NCBI RefSeq assembly: GCF_000722635.1
Contig: NZ_JOKH01000002.1
Location: 360,337 to 424,336 of the forward strand
Reading direction: 5' to 3'
Length of the DNA: 64,000 nt
DNA from: Endozoicomonas numazuensis
GTDB lineage: Bacteria > Pseudomonadota > Gammaproteobacteria > Pseudomonadales > Endozoicomonadaceae
Shown: positions 46,148 through 55,892 of the stretch, piece after piece
Layout: each line of letters opens with the position of its first letter
Position numbering within the stretch: the first letter of the stretch is position 1
Position numbers and translations under genes: made by a program
Notes under the pieces: generated by a model
The model's database searches: none
The model's input: only the letters and a program-made list of their open reading frames with translations
What the model was told of the DNA's origin: nothing

Positions 46148-46359
46148 ACGACGGAGATTGCAGTATTCTACTGGCAGACAACTTTGAGCTTTTGACATCG
46201 CTTTTCTTCAGCCATCAATGATAAAAAAGCGACTCATGATAAATAGCCATGAGCGAAAAATATTTTGTATCACCCAAGAAAATAAAAAATGGTCATGCAA
46301 AATATTTTTCACGGTAGAAGCATCAACCCCTTTAAACCCTAAAACCATCGGACACGACA

Positions 46360-46770
46360 ATGCTAGCTATCACTGACTACCTGGCAGGCTTGCCTCTCTT
46401 TCTGGGCTACTTTGGTATCGCTCTGGTACTGACTACGATCTATGTATTCATATACACCATGATCACGCCCCACAAGGAAATGACTCTGATCAAGGAGAAC
46501 AAGCCCGCCGCCTCCATTGCCTTTGCCGGTAGCCTGATCGGTTTTGTCCTGCCATTGTCCAGCGTTATCGAAAACTCCGTGGATATTATCGACATGGCTC
46601 TTTGGGGCGCAGTGGCTCTCATTGTTCAGCTCGCCACATTCTTTGTGCTGAGACTTTTCATGCCTAAAATTTCAGAACGCATCACCAACAATGAAATGGC
46701 CGCCGGTATCTGGCTGGGTGCCGTATCAGTCGCAGCCGGTTTGCTAAACGCAGCCAGCCTGACTTACTAA
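46360..46770 (+). CDS. yjfL: YjfL family inner-membrane protein (DUF350)
   Basis: A 136-residue protein with four membrane segments (about 8-30, 45-65, 72-95 and 110-132) and the DUF350 signature AASIAFAGSLIGFVLPL. Member of the yjf cluster; molecular role unknown. Confidence 0.9.
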   Translation: MLAITDYLAGLPLFLGYFGIALVLTTIYVFIYTMITPHKEMTLIKENKPAASIAFAGSLIGFVLPLSSVIENSVDIIDMALWGAVALIVQLATFFVLRLFMPKISERITNNEMAAGIWLGAVSVAAGLLNAASLTY

Positions 46771-46784
46771 ATGGAGTTGAGAGA

Positions 46785-47309
46785 ATGAAACGCTCAAAAA
46801 AACTCCAACTGGCTTTTTTAGGTGCCACCCCACTGGTACTGGCCGGATGCGGACAGTCCTCCAAAGAAGCCCTGGTCTACAAAGATGCCCAGAGCTGTAC
46901 CCGGGATGGTGTTGTCTCGGAAGAAGTCTGCAACTACGAATACAATCGTGCCCTGCAAAGTCACCTGTCGACAGCGCCTCGATACCAGTATTCCTCTGAC
47001 TGTTACTCTGACTTTGGCCAAACCTGTCAGAGAACCTCATCGGGAGAATATATCCCGACCATGCAGGGCTTTATGCTATCGCCCAACCAACAGTCATCGA
47101 ACCGCAGTTCTTTCACTATTATCCCTCTCTATCTGGGCAGTAGTGGTTACTATCGTACTGGCAGTTACGATCGCATTGGCAGCAGTTACAAACAAGGTAA
47201 AGTGGTGGTAAACAAGAGTGCAACGGTTAAACCGACGTTGAAAAGCACGACCATGAAACGTGGTGGATTCGGCAGCCGTTCTGCTGCGAGGGGCAGCTGG
47301 GGAGGCTAA
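46785..47309 (+). CDS. yjfM: YjfM-like lipoprotein (DUF1190)
   Basis: A 174-residue protein with a lipobox (LVLAGC, Cys about residue 22), so membrane-anchored after cleavage. A cysteine-containing middle (DAQSCTRDGVVSEEVCNYEY) and a Gly/Ser/Arg-rich tail (GFGSRSAARGSWGG) are typical of DUF1190. It begins 14 nt after yjfL and ends 3 nt before yjfC. Confidence 0.9.
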   Translation: MKRSKKLQLAFLGATPLVLAGCGQSSKEALVYKDAQSCTRDGVVSEEVCNYEYNRALQSHLSTAPRYQYSSDCYSDFGQTCQRTSSGEYIPTMQGFMLSPNQQSSNRSSFTIIPLYLGSSGYYRTGSYDRIGSSYKQGKVVVNKSATVKPTLKSTTMKRGGFGSRSAARGSWGG

Positions 47310-47312
47310 CTC

Positions 47313-48485
47313 ATGCAACGTATTCTGTCTGCTCCCAGAAAGAACTGGAAACAGCAAGCTGACTCTCTTGGCTTCAAGTTTCATACCATTGAAGGTGAAA
47401 AGTACTGGGACGAATCCGCTTATTACCGCTTCAGCCTTCAGCAGATAGAGAACGACCTGGAAGCCCCTACCGAAGAGATTCATCAGATGTGCCTGCAACT
47501 GGTGGATAAAGCGGTTCAATCGGAAGAAATTATGACCCTTCTGCGTATTCCCGAGCAGTACTGGGATTACGTGCAGCAGTCCTGGGCCAACAGCGAGCCA
47601 CATCTATACGGTCGCATGGACTTTGCCTATGACGGTAAGGGGCCGGCAAAATTCTTTGAATACAATGCTGACACCCCCACCTCCCTGTACGAATCGGCAT
47701 TTTTTCAGTGGCTCTGGCTGGAAGAAATGGTTTCCAACGGACAACTGCCTGCCGAAACAGACCAGTTTAATATTATTCAGGAAATGCTGATTGAAGCCCT
47801 GGTGCTTCTCAAACAGAAACATGTCCGTAATGAACCTTTATACTTTGCCAGCTGCAAAGATACCGATGAAGATTACGGAACCGTTGAATACTTCCGTGAC
47901 TGTGCGACTCAGGCAGGTCTGACGACTAAGTTCATTTATGTGGAAGATATCGGTCTCAGCCCAAAGGGTGCGTTTACAGACCTTGAGGACATGACCATCC
48001 CCGCCCTGTTCAAACTGTACCCCTGGGAGTTTATGTTTGAAGAGGAGTTCGGTCCCGGCATTGAAGGTTCTGAAACCCTGTTTGTAGAACCTGCCTGGAA
48101 ATCCATTCTCTCAAACAAGGCTATTCTGCCCCTGCTCTGGAAAGAATTTCCTGGTCACCCCAACCTTTTACCCAGTTATTTTGAGGAAGGTAAAATCGGC
48201 GATGACCTGGGCTCACACTTTGTTAAAAAACCCGTATTTTCCAGAGAGGGTTCAAACATCAGTGTGATAGAAAACGGCCAGCAGACAGACTTTGTGGACG
48301 GCCCCTACGATGACAGCGGTTATATTCTTCAACGCTTTCATCCAGTGCCCAGTTTTTCAGGTAATTACACTCTGATAGGTAGCTGGGTCGTTGGCGATCG
48401 ATCAGCAGGAATTGGCATTCGTGAAGACTCATCCGTAATTACCAAGGACAGTTCTCGGTTTCTTCCTCACATCATTCTGGACTGA
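47313..48485 (+). CDS. yjfC: glutathionylspermidine synthase-like ATP-grasp ligase
   Basis: A 390-residue protein of the YjfC/YgiC group, homologous to the synthetase half of glutathionylspermidine synthase but without the amidase half. ATP-grasp landmarks are RMDFAYDGKGPAKFFEYNAD, HFVKKPVFSREGSNISV and FVDGPYDDSGYI. Expected to join a carboxylate to an amine, probably of a peptide or polyamine; the natural substrate is not established. Last gene of the yjf cluster. Confidence 0.93.
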   Translation: MQRILSAPRKNWKQQADSLGFKFHTIEGEKYWDESAYYRFSLQQIENDLEAPTEEIHQMCLQLVDKAVQSEEIMTLLRIPEQYWDYVQQSWANSEPHLYGRMDFAYDGKGPAKFFEYNADTPTSLYESAFFQWLWLEEMVSNGQLPAETDQFNIIQEMLIEALVLLKQKHVRNEPLYFASCKDTDEDYGTVEYFRDCATQAGLTTKFIYVEDIGLSPKGAFTDLEDMTIPALFKLYPWEFMFEEEFGPGIEGSETLFVEPAWKSILSNKAILPLLWKEFPGHPNLLPSYFEEGKIGDDLGSHFVKKPVFSREGSNISVIENGQQTDFVDGPYDDSGYILQRFHPVPSFSGNYTLIGSWVVGDRSAGIGIREDSSVITKDSSRFLPHIILD

Positions 48486-49030
48486 ATAAAAAAGCCAGAG
48501 TAAAACACCGAGACTCACCCCCACACTGAAAAACAGATACAGGACCGGTGGCAGCCCAATTACGCTCCAGCGATTGTAATGCGCCTCCTTACCTTTGGGA
48601 GCCAACTCAACCAGATAGAGCATAGCACCAGAATATTCCCCCCCCCGGTAGAGACTCCCTGAAGAAAACGAAACAGTATGATGGCCGCCGGAGCATACCA
48701 ACCCACTACGGAGAAATCTGGAAGAAAACCAATAGCAAGACTGGCAACACTCATCAAAGAAACAGACGCTAAAAGGGCCATTTTTCTTCCATAAGCCTCA
48801 CCGATCATCCCAAATACGACTCCGCCCAGAGGCCGACCCAGAAAGCCAATAGCAAAGGCACCATAGACATAAATCAAACTCAACAACGGATCTCCGACAG
48901 GAAAAAAAAGCTCTCCCATCAACAATCCAAGATTGGTATAAACGACAAAATCATACCATTTCAGAGTACAGGCAAATCCTGCAGAGAGTTTGTTCCGAAG
49001 CTGAAACGAAGGTGACGATTTGGGAACCAT
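48482..49030 (-). pseudogene. decayed MFS metabolite:H+ symporter (ProP-like)
   Basis: From the ATG at 49030, the frame encodes the first four to five membrane segments of an MHS/ProP-type transporter (AFAIGFLGRPLGGVVFGMIG, then FRFLQGVSTGG). At a run of nine G on the coding strand (48638-48646) the frame is lost. The continuation GGEYSGAMLYLVELAPKGKE is in another frame. Even after correction it ends after about 180 residues against about 430 in the family, running into the 3' end of yjfC. Confidence 0.85.
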
Positions 49031-49178
49031 GAAAGGCAACTAACATTTTTCAGAACACTACAGAAGACTTTAGTTTAACCCCTGATCAGAAAACCGCTTG
49101 ATATGACAATTCGGTTTAAGCGCTCCTCACAATATAAATTAGATTTAATATCCACTTTCATAAAAAGAGTATGCGGCC

Positions 49179-50759
49179 ATGCACACCTGTGCGATACCCG
49201 TTAGCCCGCAAGCTTTCACAAAAGCTCTAGCCCTGATCAGTTTGCTTTTTTTATCCCACCTAGCCTATTCGGGCGATGCTGAGAAGTCCGCCATTCTGGT
49301 TATGGACTGTCCTGCCTCTCACTTTACCAGCCCGGGCCAGGCCCGAATTTCTACCGAATGCAAAGCTGTACCCGGCATTATCGTAGGCCTGCACTGGATT
49401 GCAGTTCCAACTAGCCAACTCGAACACTGCCATCCAAAAGCCAACGGAAAACCCAATGGCGTATGCGCAGCCCTCCCTAAAGGCATTGAAGGCATTGCAC
49501 TGCTTGCTTCCAGTGTCTGGGAATATAACGTCAGTTCATCCTATATTTACCCCATCGTCACACCGGAGCAAGGAGGCTTTCCCATTGAACGTAAAGCCCT
49601 GCAGTTGACCTTGCTGGAAATGGACGGACTGCATGAATTCCTTGGCTACAACCGGGATTTGAAAGTCGCCTCCCTTGATTTTAATGAAACGCAAAACCTG
49701 TCTGGCACCCTAGTCACACTGAACGCTCCCGATTGCAGGTGTCATTATTATCCTGCTGCCCATCCGGCCAAAATCCCAGCTTTTCATAAATTTTCACCAG
49801 GACTCCTTGGTCTGATTACGCCGAGACTCGGCAAAGTTGAAAATCAGCTCGGCTACTTTGGCGCATACAGTGCTCCCTCAAAAAAGAAAAAAACACAGGA
49901 CCCCAATGCACTTGAACCCATTAACACCACTCATGAAACGTCCATCTTTTTCTACCCGGACATGGATGAGAAATTCAAACGTGCACTCATGACCCGACAA
50001 GACTTTCTCGGACACATTGCTTATACCAGCTACATGGATGGCCCGGATTCGATCTACTTCGCTCGCCTCAAGTACAACGAAACTTTTATGAAAAGAGTCA
50101 TGAGTCCCTGGTACTGGGAACCCTATACCGAGAAGAAAAAGCCTCCCAAAAAAGGTCTGTCTCTGGCAAAGGATACAAAGACCCTGCCCAAAAGCCGACC
50201 CGCTCCCTGCAAGGATTTGAGCGGAAATCTGGGAACTGTAAACAGCCTCTCCAGAGACCAATTCTGTACCTTTATATCCAGGCAGGGAGAAATCATTCAC
50301 TTGTCAGAAGGATTTCATGCTCTGACTGGCAGCCCTGGTGACTCACTGCAATGGATACGCTGGCAGGACACCATACCCGGTGCCAGCAAAATACTCTGCG
50401 ATTTCAGTGCTGAACCTAACTGTGATGGTGGTATACACATTTCCGTAGGCAAAATGGATTGCCTGTCAGAAGGACTGACCCGGTTTGGAGATCAGAGACT
50501 GTCCCATTGGCATGACCCTCATGTCGCCATGCTCTGCAGAGTGGCAATCGATGAAGAATACTTTATTGGGAGAAGAAGTGAGGTGAACGACCAGTGCACT
50601 TATATACGCCCCGTCATTGAGGATGGAGAAGTGAAAGAATTGATTGAATATTCGGAAGAGTTTGAGGTGGTCAGCTTTAAGAAGCGTCCGGATCCAAAGA
50701 CTGAACAAAAAGCTATTGATAAACACAAGACAGAGTACAAGGCTATTGAAAAACAATAG
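49179..50759 (+). CDS. exported cysteine-containing protein of unknown function
   Basis: A 526-residue protein with a signal peptide (ALALISLLFLSHLAYSGDA, cleavage about 32). The mature part has about a dozen cysteines scattered through it (for example PDCRCHYY and DQCTY), implying disulfide bonds outside the cytoplasm. Lys/Pro-rich stretches at 235-245 and about 315-340, and a Lys-rich C-terminal tail. I recognise no family. No operon partner; a MITE copy lies directly downstream. Possible secreted host-interaction protein. Confidence 0.78.
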   Translation: MHTCAIPVSPQAFTKALALISLLFLSHLAYSGDAEKSAILVMDCPASHFTSPGQARISTECKAVPGIIVGLHWIAVPTSQLEHCHPKANGKPNGVCAALPKGIEGIALLASSVWEYNVSSSYIYPIVTPEQGGFPIERKALQLTLLEMDGLHEFLGYNRDLKVASLDFNETQNLSGTLVTLNAPDCRCHYYPAAHPAKIPAFHKFSPGLLGLITPRLGKVENQLGYFGAYSAPSKKKKTQDPNALEPINTTHETSIFFYPDMDEKFKRALMTRQDFLGHIAYTSYMDGPDSIYFARLKYNETFMKRVMSPWYWEPYTEKKKPPKKGLSLAKDTKTLPKSRPAPCKDLSGNLGTVNSLSRDQFCTFISRQGEIIHLSEGFHALTGSPGDSLQWIRWQDTIPGASKILCDFSAEPNCDGGIHISVGKMDCLSEGLTRFGDQRLSHWHDPHVAMLCRVAIDEEYFIGRRSEVNDQCTYIRPVIEDGEVKELIEYSEEFEVVSFKKRPDPKTEQKAIDKHKTEYKAIEKQ

Positions 50760-50771
50760 CCTGTGAATTTT

Positions 50772-50920
50772 TCTCAGGATTTGTCTGGGAACAAACTCCC
50801 GGTTAAAACATGGACCCCGTTCACCCTGAGCCAGTCGAAGGGTCATGACTCATGGCTTCGACTGGCTCAGCCCGAACGGGGTTGGGTCAAATAAGGATAT
50901 TACTTCCGGACTATCCCTTA
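50772..50920. repeat. MITE-like palindromic repeat, copy 3 (inverted)
   Basis: Same element as at 15018 and 19444, in opposite orientation: TCAGGATTTGTCT at the left, TTACTTCCGGACTATCCCTT at the right, and the central palindrome CCGTTCACCCTGAGCC with GGCTCAGCCCGAACGG. It lies between the exported protein gene and mazG. Confidence 0.85.
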
Positions 50921-50933
50921 TAGGGAAAGGCGG

Positions 50934-51755
50934 TCAACTGACTTTCCCCTTTTGCCAGTAAGCTTCCATCTCGTCGAGGGACAACTGCTGAAATTCATAC
51001 CCTTCTTCAGCAGCCCGCACTTCCATAGAACGAAAACGCTTTTCAAACTTGTCACTGGCTTTGCGCAGTGACATATCCGGATCCACAGATAAATGACGGG
51101 CAAGGTTGACGCAGGCGAACAACAGATCACCCACTTCTTCTGAAACGCGATCATTGCCCTGATTTTCTGTCACCGCTTCACGTATCTCTTCCATCTCTTC
51201 ATGAATTTTATCGAATACGGGCTCCATTTCCGGCCAGTCAAAACCGACTTTGGCAGCCGCTTTTTGCAGCTTGAAAGCCCGTGTTAGCGAGGGCAGAGCT
51301 GCAGGTAACTTTGATGGCATGACAGACTCAGAAGCCTTCTCACCTTTTGCTAACTTTTCTTTCTGTTTGATGGCCTGCCAGCTCTCAACCACCTGCTCAG
51401 AAGTTGTGTCATCCTCGGCAGATTTTCTCGATGTCAGGGTTCCGGCAGGAAATACATGAGGGTGACGGCGGACCATTTTCTCAACCAGTCCGGCAGCCAC
51501 CTGATGAAAGTCAAAATACCCCTCTTCTTCTGCCATTTTTGAATGAAACACTACCTGAAAGAGCAGATCGCCCAACTCTTCCCGGAGGTTATCAAAGTCT
51601 TCGTTCGCAATAGCGTCGAGCACTTCACAGGTTTCTTCCAGCGTATAGGGGGCAATGGTTGTAAAATCCTGCTCCAGATCCCAGGGACAGCCGGCTTCAG
51701 GATCCCGAAGCCGACTCATGAGATACAACAGGTCTTCCAGACTGCTCTGACTCAT
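50934..51755 (-). CDS. mazG: nucleoside triphosphate pyrophosphohydrolase MazG
   Basis: A 273-residue enzyme that hydrolyses NTPs/dNTPs to monophosphates and pyrophosphate. Two MazG repeats are visible: CPWDLEQDFTTIAPYTLEET with NLREELGDLLFQVVFH, and EEIREAV with RVSEEVGDLLFACVNLARHL. The EExxD-type metal motifs are intact and the length is normal. Its ATG overlaps the relA stop by 4 nt (ATGA), so relA-mazG is a coupled operon, linking two (p)ppGpp/nucleotide functions. Confidence 0.96.
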   Translation of the reverse strand: MSQSSLEDLLYLMSRLRDPEAGCPWDLEQDFTTIAPYTLEETCEVLDAIANEDFDNLREELGDLLFQVVFHSKMAEEEGYFDFHQVAAGLVEKMVRRHPHVFPAGTLTSRKSAEDDTTSEQVVESWQAIKQKEKLAKGEKASESVMPSKLPAALPSLTRAFKLQKAAAKVGFDWPEMEPVFDKIHEEMEEIREAVTENQGNDRVSEEVGDLLFACVNLARHLSVDPDMSLRKASDKFEKRFRSMEVRAAEEGYEFQQLSLDEMEAYWQKGKVS

Positions 51756-53998
51756 TTCCCTTCCTTGCGATGACGCGCCACTTCAATCACATTGGGCAAT
51801 TGATTAACTTTGGCAAGAACCGTACTTAATTGTTGAAGGCTCTGTACCTCAACTGTCAACAACATATTCGCAATATTATCTTCCTTGCTGGTACGAGTCT
51901 GAACCGACAGAACATTCACCCGCTCATTGGCCAATACAATGGTGATATCACGTAGCAAACCAGAACGGTCGTATGCTGTAATGATAATCTCCACCGGGTA
52001 CATGTATTCCGGAGAATGCCCCCAGTTCACCTCTATCAGCCTTTCTGGCTCTTGCTCCTGTAAATTCAGGGCGTTATTACAATCTTGCCGGTGTATCGTC
52101 ACACCACGGCCCACCGTGATATAACCAATAATGGGATCACCCGGCACCGGATGACAACACCCTGCCATCTGGGTTAGCAGATTACCAACGCCATCAATGG
52201 TGATGGTGCTGTCGGACACTTTTTCCTGGGGTGTGCGAGTTCGAATTTCAAACGCTTTCTCTGCTTCCGGTTCCAGCTCTCTCTGAGCCAATGCCACCGC
52301 CTGAGTGACACGATAATCACCTGCACCAATGGCTGCATGCATATCATCGAGCTCTTTAAAAGGCGTTTGAGGCAGCAGTTCGTTGAAATTTATCCCAGTC
52401 AGAGCCAGTCGTTTAAGTTCTGCATTAAGCTGATTGCTGCCATCAATAATATTGGAATCACGATCCTGCTTTTTCAGCCAGCTGGTGATTTTTGCCCGGG
52501 CCCGGTTGGTGGTGACATAACCAAGATCCGGGTTAAGCCAGTCACGACTGGGTTGTGCGTTAGGGCCGGTCAGAATTTCTACCTGATTACCGGTTTTAAG
52601 ACTGTGATTCAGTGGCACAATACGACCACCGACCTTGGCACCACGACACTTCAGACCGACTTCAGAATGAATTCTAAAAGCAAAATCGATGGGCGTAGCC
52701 CCCACAGCCAGATCCACCACATGGCCTGCTTTGGTGAAGACATAAATGCGGTCTGGCTCAACATCTGAGCGCCACTCTTCTGCAATTCCCCCCAGGTCAC
52801 CCAGCTCTTCATGCCACTCCATGACATTACGCAGCCAATTCAGCTTTTCTTCGTAACTGTCACTCTTGGTATTAACGTCGGTGCCCTTGTATTTCCAGTG
52901 CGCACAAACACCCAGTTCAGCTTCTTCATGCATGGCTTCGGTACGAATTTGCACCTCAAGTGTCTTGCCTTCTGGTCCAAATACCGCAGTGTGCAAGGAT
53001 CGATAACCATTTTCCTTGGGCGTCGCGATGTAATCATCAAACTCCTGAGGAATATGATTAAAAAGCGAATGCACCACACCCAGAGCCGCATAACAATCCC
53101 GGACTTCCCTGGTGATGACCCGAAAAGCACGAATGTCATAAAGATCTCTAAAGTCCAGCCCTTTGCGCTTCATTTTGCGCCAGATGCTATAAATGTGCTT
53201 GGCTCGACCGTAAACGTTAGCTTCTATCTGCGCCTCACCCAAGGCATCTTTTAGCTGATCCACCACATGGTCAATATACTGCTGACGATCCGTTCTCTTT
53301 TCGTCCAGCAGACGGGCAATTCGTTTGTAATCCTGCGGATTCAGATATCGGAAAGAGAGATCTTCCAGCTCCCATTTGATGTAACCAATACCCAGACGAT
53401 GAGCCAGTGGTGCATAGATCTCAAAGACTTCTCTGGCTACCCGCCGACGTTTGTCTTTGTCTGCGTCTCTCAACGCTCTGATGGCACAGGTCCGTTCTGC
53501 CAGCTTGAGCAGCGCGACCCGGACATCGTCGATAATCGAGACCAGCATCTTGCGGACTTTTTCCAGCTGATCCTGACTCTGGTCCAACACCAGAGCTCTG
53601 GCGGGATTCAGCAATTCACTGATAGCCGCCATGCCCTGGACGTCCTTGATCAGGCGAACCACGGTCTTACCGAAGTCTTCTTCCACCTGTTTCATGGACA
53701 ATTTACGCTCACGCACTGCACGATAGAGTGCTGCGGCAACCAGTGTTTCGGTATCCAGTTTCAGCTCTGCAAGGATTTCGACCATCTCAAGACCGGTACG
53801 AAAACAGCCTGGCCCTGTCGGCCAGACAGTATCTGCCTGCTGACGTGCTTCCTCTTCAGCCCAGCGACTGAGTTCACAGGCGGCTCTCAGGCGATCCGTT
53901 CCGGTCACACCAAAGCTTTCCTGCATTCGCGTCAGCCAGGCTTCCAAATCAACGGAGCCATCAAAGCGGACGGGATGATCTTCTCTAACCTTTACCAT
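51752..53998 (-). CDS. relA: GTP pyrophosphokinase RelA
   Basis: A 748-residue long RSH enzyme that makes (p)ppGpp on stalled ribosomes. Order: a pseudo-hydrolase HD region (AALYRAVRERK, lacking HD, about 75-170), synthetase domain (DLYDIRAFRVI), TGS domain (DRIYVFTKAGHVVDLAVGAT), a zinc-finger-like CCHPVPGD, and a C-terminal ACT domain. The frame is open to 54055, but the ATG at 53998 (GGA upstream) matches E. coli RelA. Loss of the HD residues indicates synthetase only, so a SpoT-type partner should lie elsewhere. Confidence 0.97.
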   Translation of the reverse strand: MVKVREDHPVRFDGSVDLEAWLTRMQESFGVTGTDRLRAACELSRWAEEEARQQADTVWPTGPGCFRTGLEMVEILAELKLDTETLVAAALYRAVRERKLSMKQVEEDFGKTVVRLIKDVQGMAAISELLNPARALVLDQSQDQLEKVRKMLVSIIDDVRVALLKLAERTCAIRALRDADKDKRRRVAREVFEIYAPLAHRLGIGYIKWELEDLSFRYLNPQDYKRIARLLDEKRTDRQQYIDHVVDQLKDALGEAQIEANVYGRAKHIYSIWRKMKRKGLDFRDLYDIRAFRVITREVRDCYAALGVVHSLFNHIPQEFDDYIATPKENGYRSLHTAVFGPEGKTLEVQIRTEAMHEEAELGVCAHWKYKGTDVNTKSDSYEEKLNWLRNVMEWHEELGDLGGIAEEWRSDVEPDRIYVFTKAGHVVDLAVGATPIDFAFRIHSEVGLKCRGAKVGGRIVPLNHSLKTGNQVEILTGPNAQPSRDWLNPDLGYVTTNRARAKITSWLKKQDRDSNIIDGSNQLNAELKRLALTGINFNELLPQTPFKELDDMHAAIGAGDYRVTQAVALAQRELEPEAEKAFEIRTRTPQEKVSDSTITIDGVGNLLTQMAGCCHPVPGDPIIGYITVGRGVTIHRQDCNNALNLQEQEPERLIEVNWGHSPEYMYPVEIIITAYDRSGLLRDITIVLANERVNVLSVQTRTSKEDNIANMLLTVEVQSLQQLSTVLAKVNQLPNVIEVARHRKEGK

Positions 53999-54226
53999 GA
54001 AAGTTTTCCACTTATTACTTTGGAGGTACGGCCTGACTGAAGGGCAATACCTCAAGGCTCACAGCTGCAGAGCAGAAGCCTGCCCGAAAATGGACAGCCT
54101 CTAAAACTTATCATTTATTAAAACAGTCTCTGCAAACCATGGCACCTATTCACTATATAAAAATGTGTTATATGTGGTGTTTTTACTGTTAAAACCTTTC
54201 ATCGTTACAGAATCCAGGCTTTTAGC

Positions 54227-55567
54227 TCAGAGTTTTCTGAACAGCGCCATGGATTCGACATGCCCGGTTTGCGGGAACATATCCATCACACCCAACCTGA
54301 CCAGCTCAAACCCCTGCTGCGCAAGAGCACCGGCATCCCTTGCCAGAGTTGCCGGGTTGCATGAGATATACAACAACCGATCCGGTATATGACCTTTCAT
54401 CTGTTCAATAATTTCGAGGGCACCGGTTCTTGGCGGGTCCAGCAACATGGCATCATAGCTCTGATGTAGCCAGCCTTCTCCGGACTTATTACCTGCAACC
54501 AGTGCGGACAGATCAGCCTGATAGAACTGACTGTTCTGCAGCCCATTGAGTTCGGCATTGAACGCCGCTCTTTCAACAGAAGCTGCACTGCCTTCAACAC
54601 CAATAACAGATCCTGCTTTTCTGGCCATAGCCAAAGAAAAGTTACCGAGACCACAAAAGAGATCAAGCACCCGATCCTCTGGCTTCAAATCTAGCCAGTC
54701 CAAAGTCTGGGCGACCATTTGGCAATTAACAGGCCAGTTCACCTGGGTAAAGTCAGTGGGTCTGAACTGAAACTTGAGATCTAACGCTGGTATCCGGTAA
54801 TAAAGCCAGGGATCACCTACTGGCGAAAACAGACAACTGACGTGCTTTTCATCACCCATCAGATAGAGATGTAATTGTTGTTCCTGAGCAAAGCGTTCCA
54901 GCCTGTTCAAATCAGCTGGCGGCAGAGCTCTGATATGCCTGAGCAAGAGTGCCCGACCCGAGTCTGCAAGAAATAGCTCGGCATGACTGATCGCCTCTCG
55001 CTGTTTCAACTCAGGAAGCAGTGCTCGCAGTTGCTCTGGCAAAGGTTGTAGAGGCTCTGCCAATACAGGACACTCGGTGATATCAACTATCTGCTTGCTT
55101 TGCTTCTCTCGAAACCCCAGAGATAAACGCCCCTTTTTCCAAAGAATGGACAGCCGTGCACGATAGCGATAGCCATAGGGTTGAGAAACCAGAGGTTCGG
55201 CTATTTCAGCCGGTGTCAGTGATGAGAAGCGCTGTAACTGGTCCAGCACAATACTCTGTTTGCCCTGCAATTGCCCTTCATGGGACCAGTACTGCAGGCT
55301 ACAACCGCCACAGACTTTAAAATGCCGGCAGGGAGGAGAGATACGCTCATCTGAAGCAGATTCGATATCGGTTACCCGACCGTTGCTATATCGACGTCGA
55401 TCATCTGTCAGCAGGACTGAAACCTGCTCGCCGGGAAGCCCTCCTTCAACAAAGAGGGTTTTGCCCTGTAATCGGGCAAGACCACGGCCATCATGAGACA
55501 GGCCGTGTACAAAAACCTCTCCAACTACACGGCGCCTGCCGCCTAGAGAAGCCTTTTGAGATCGCAT
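54227..55567 (-). CDS. rlmD: 23S rRNA (uracil-1939-C5)-methyltransferase RlmD
   Basis: A 446-residue SAM-dependent RNA methyltransferase. It has an N-terminal TRAM domain (GEVFVHGLSHDGRGLARLQG), Fe-S cysteines in PCRHFKVCGGCSLQYW with a later ECPVL, a SAM site (DLFCGLGNFSLAMA), and the catalytic Cys in ISCNPATLARD. The frame is open to 55627; the ATG at 55567 with AAGGA at 9 nt begins the TRAM region. It lies upstream of relA-mazG on the same strand, the common gammaproteobacterial order. Confidence 0.96.
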   Translation of the reverse strand: MRSQKASLGGRRRVVGEVFVHGLSHDGRGLARLQGKTLFVEGGLPGEQVSVLLTDDRRRYSNGRVTDIESASDERISPPCRHFKVCGGCSLQYWSHEGQLQGKQSIVLDQLQRFSSLTPAEIAEPLVSQPYGYRYRARLSILWKKGRLSLGFREKQSKQIVDITECPVLAEPLQPLPEQLRALLPELKQREAISHAELFLADSGRALLLRHIRALPPADLNRLERFAQEQQLHLYLMGDEKHVSCLFSPVGDPWLYYRIPALDLKFQFRPTDFTQVNWPVNCQMVAQTLDWLDLKPEDRVLDLFCGLGNFSLAMARKAGSVIGVEGSAASVERAAFNAELNGLQNSQFYQADLSALVAGNKSGEGWLHQSYDAMLLDPPRTGALEIIEQMKGHIPDRLLYISCNPATLARDAGALAQQGFELVRLGVMDMFPQTGHVESMALFRKL

Positions 55568-55892
55568 GAAACTGTATCCTTCAGATTCAGAAATACGCAA
55601 GCAGTTTGGATTAGAAAAGACATTCACTCAAACAATAGAACTATTATTGAGATGAATAAAAACGTATTTTCAGATACCAGACTGCGGAAAGAATAATTTT
55701 CGCTGCGCATTATACCTACAGCTGTATAAAATTTCAGTGTCCCAGAGCAATGTCTGTGTAAATATTTTTTGACCCATCAGATGAGTGCATCGAGCTAGCC
55801 AAGGAAGGTTTACCAGAAACCTTCACAAGTTAAAAATTAGCTTACACTTACACATCCCAGCGATCACTTGAGTGGGCTCAACCGAGGTGCTA

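Noticed and set aside
52337-54040. Long plus-strand open frames opposite relA
   Set aside because: Antisense shadows of a well-supported relA gene; no family or start signals.
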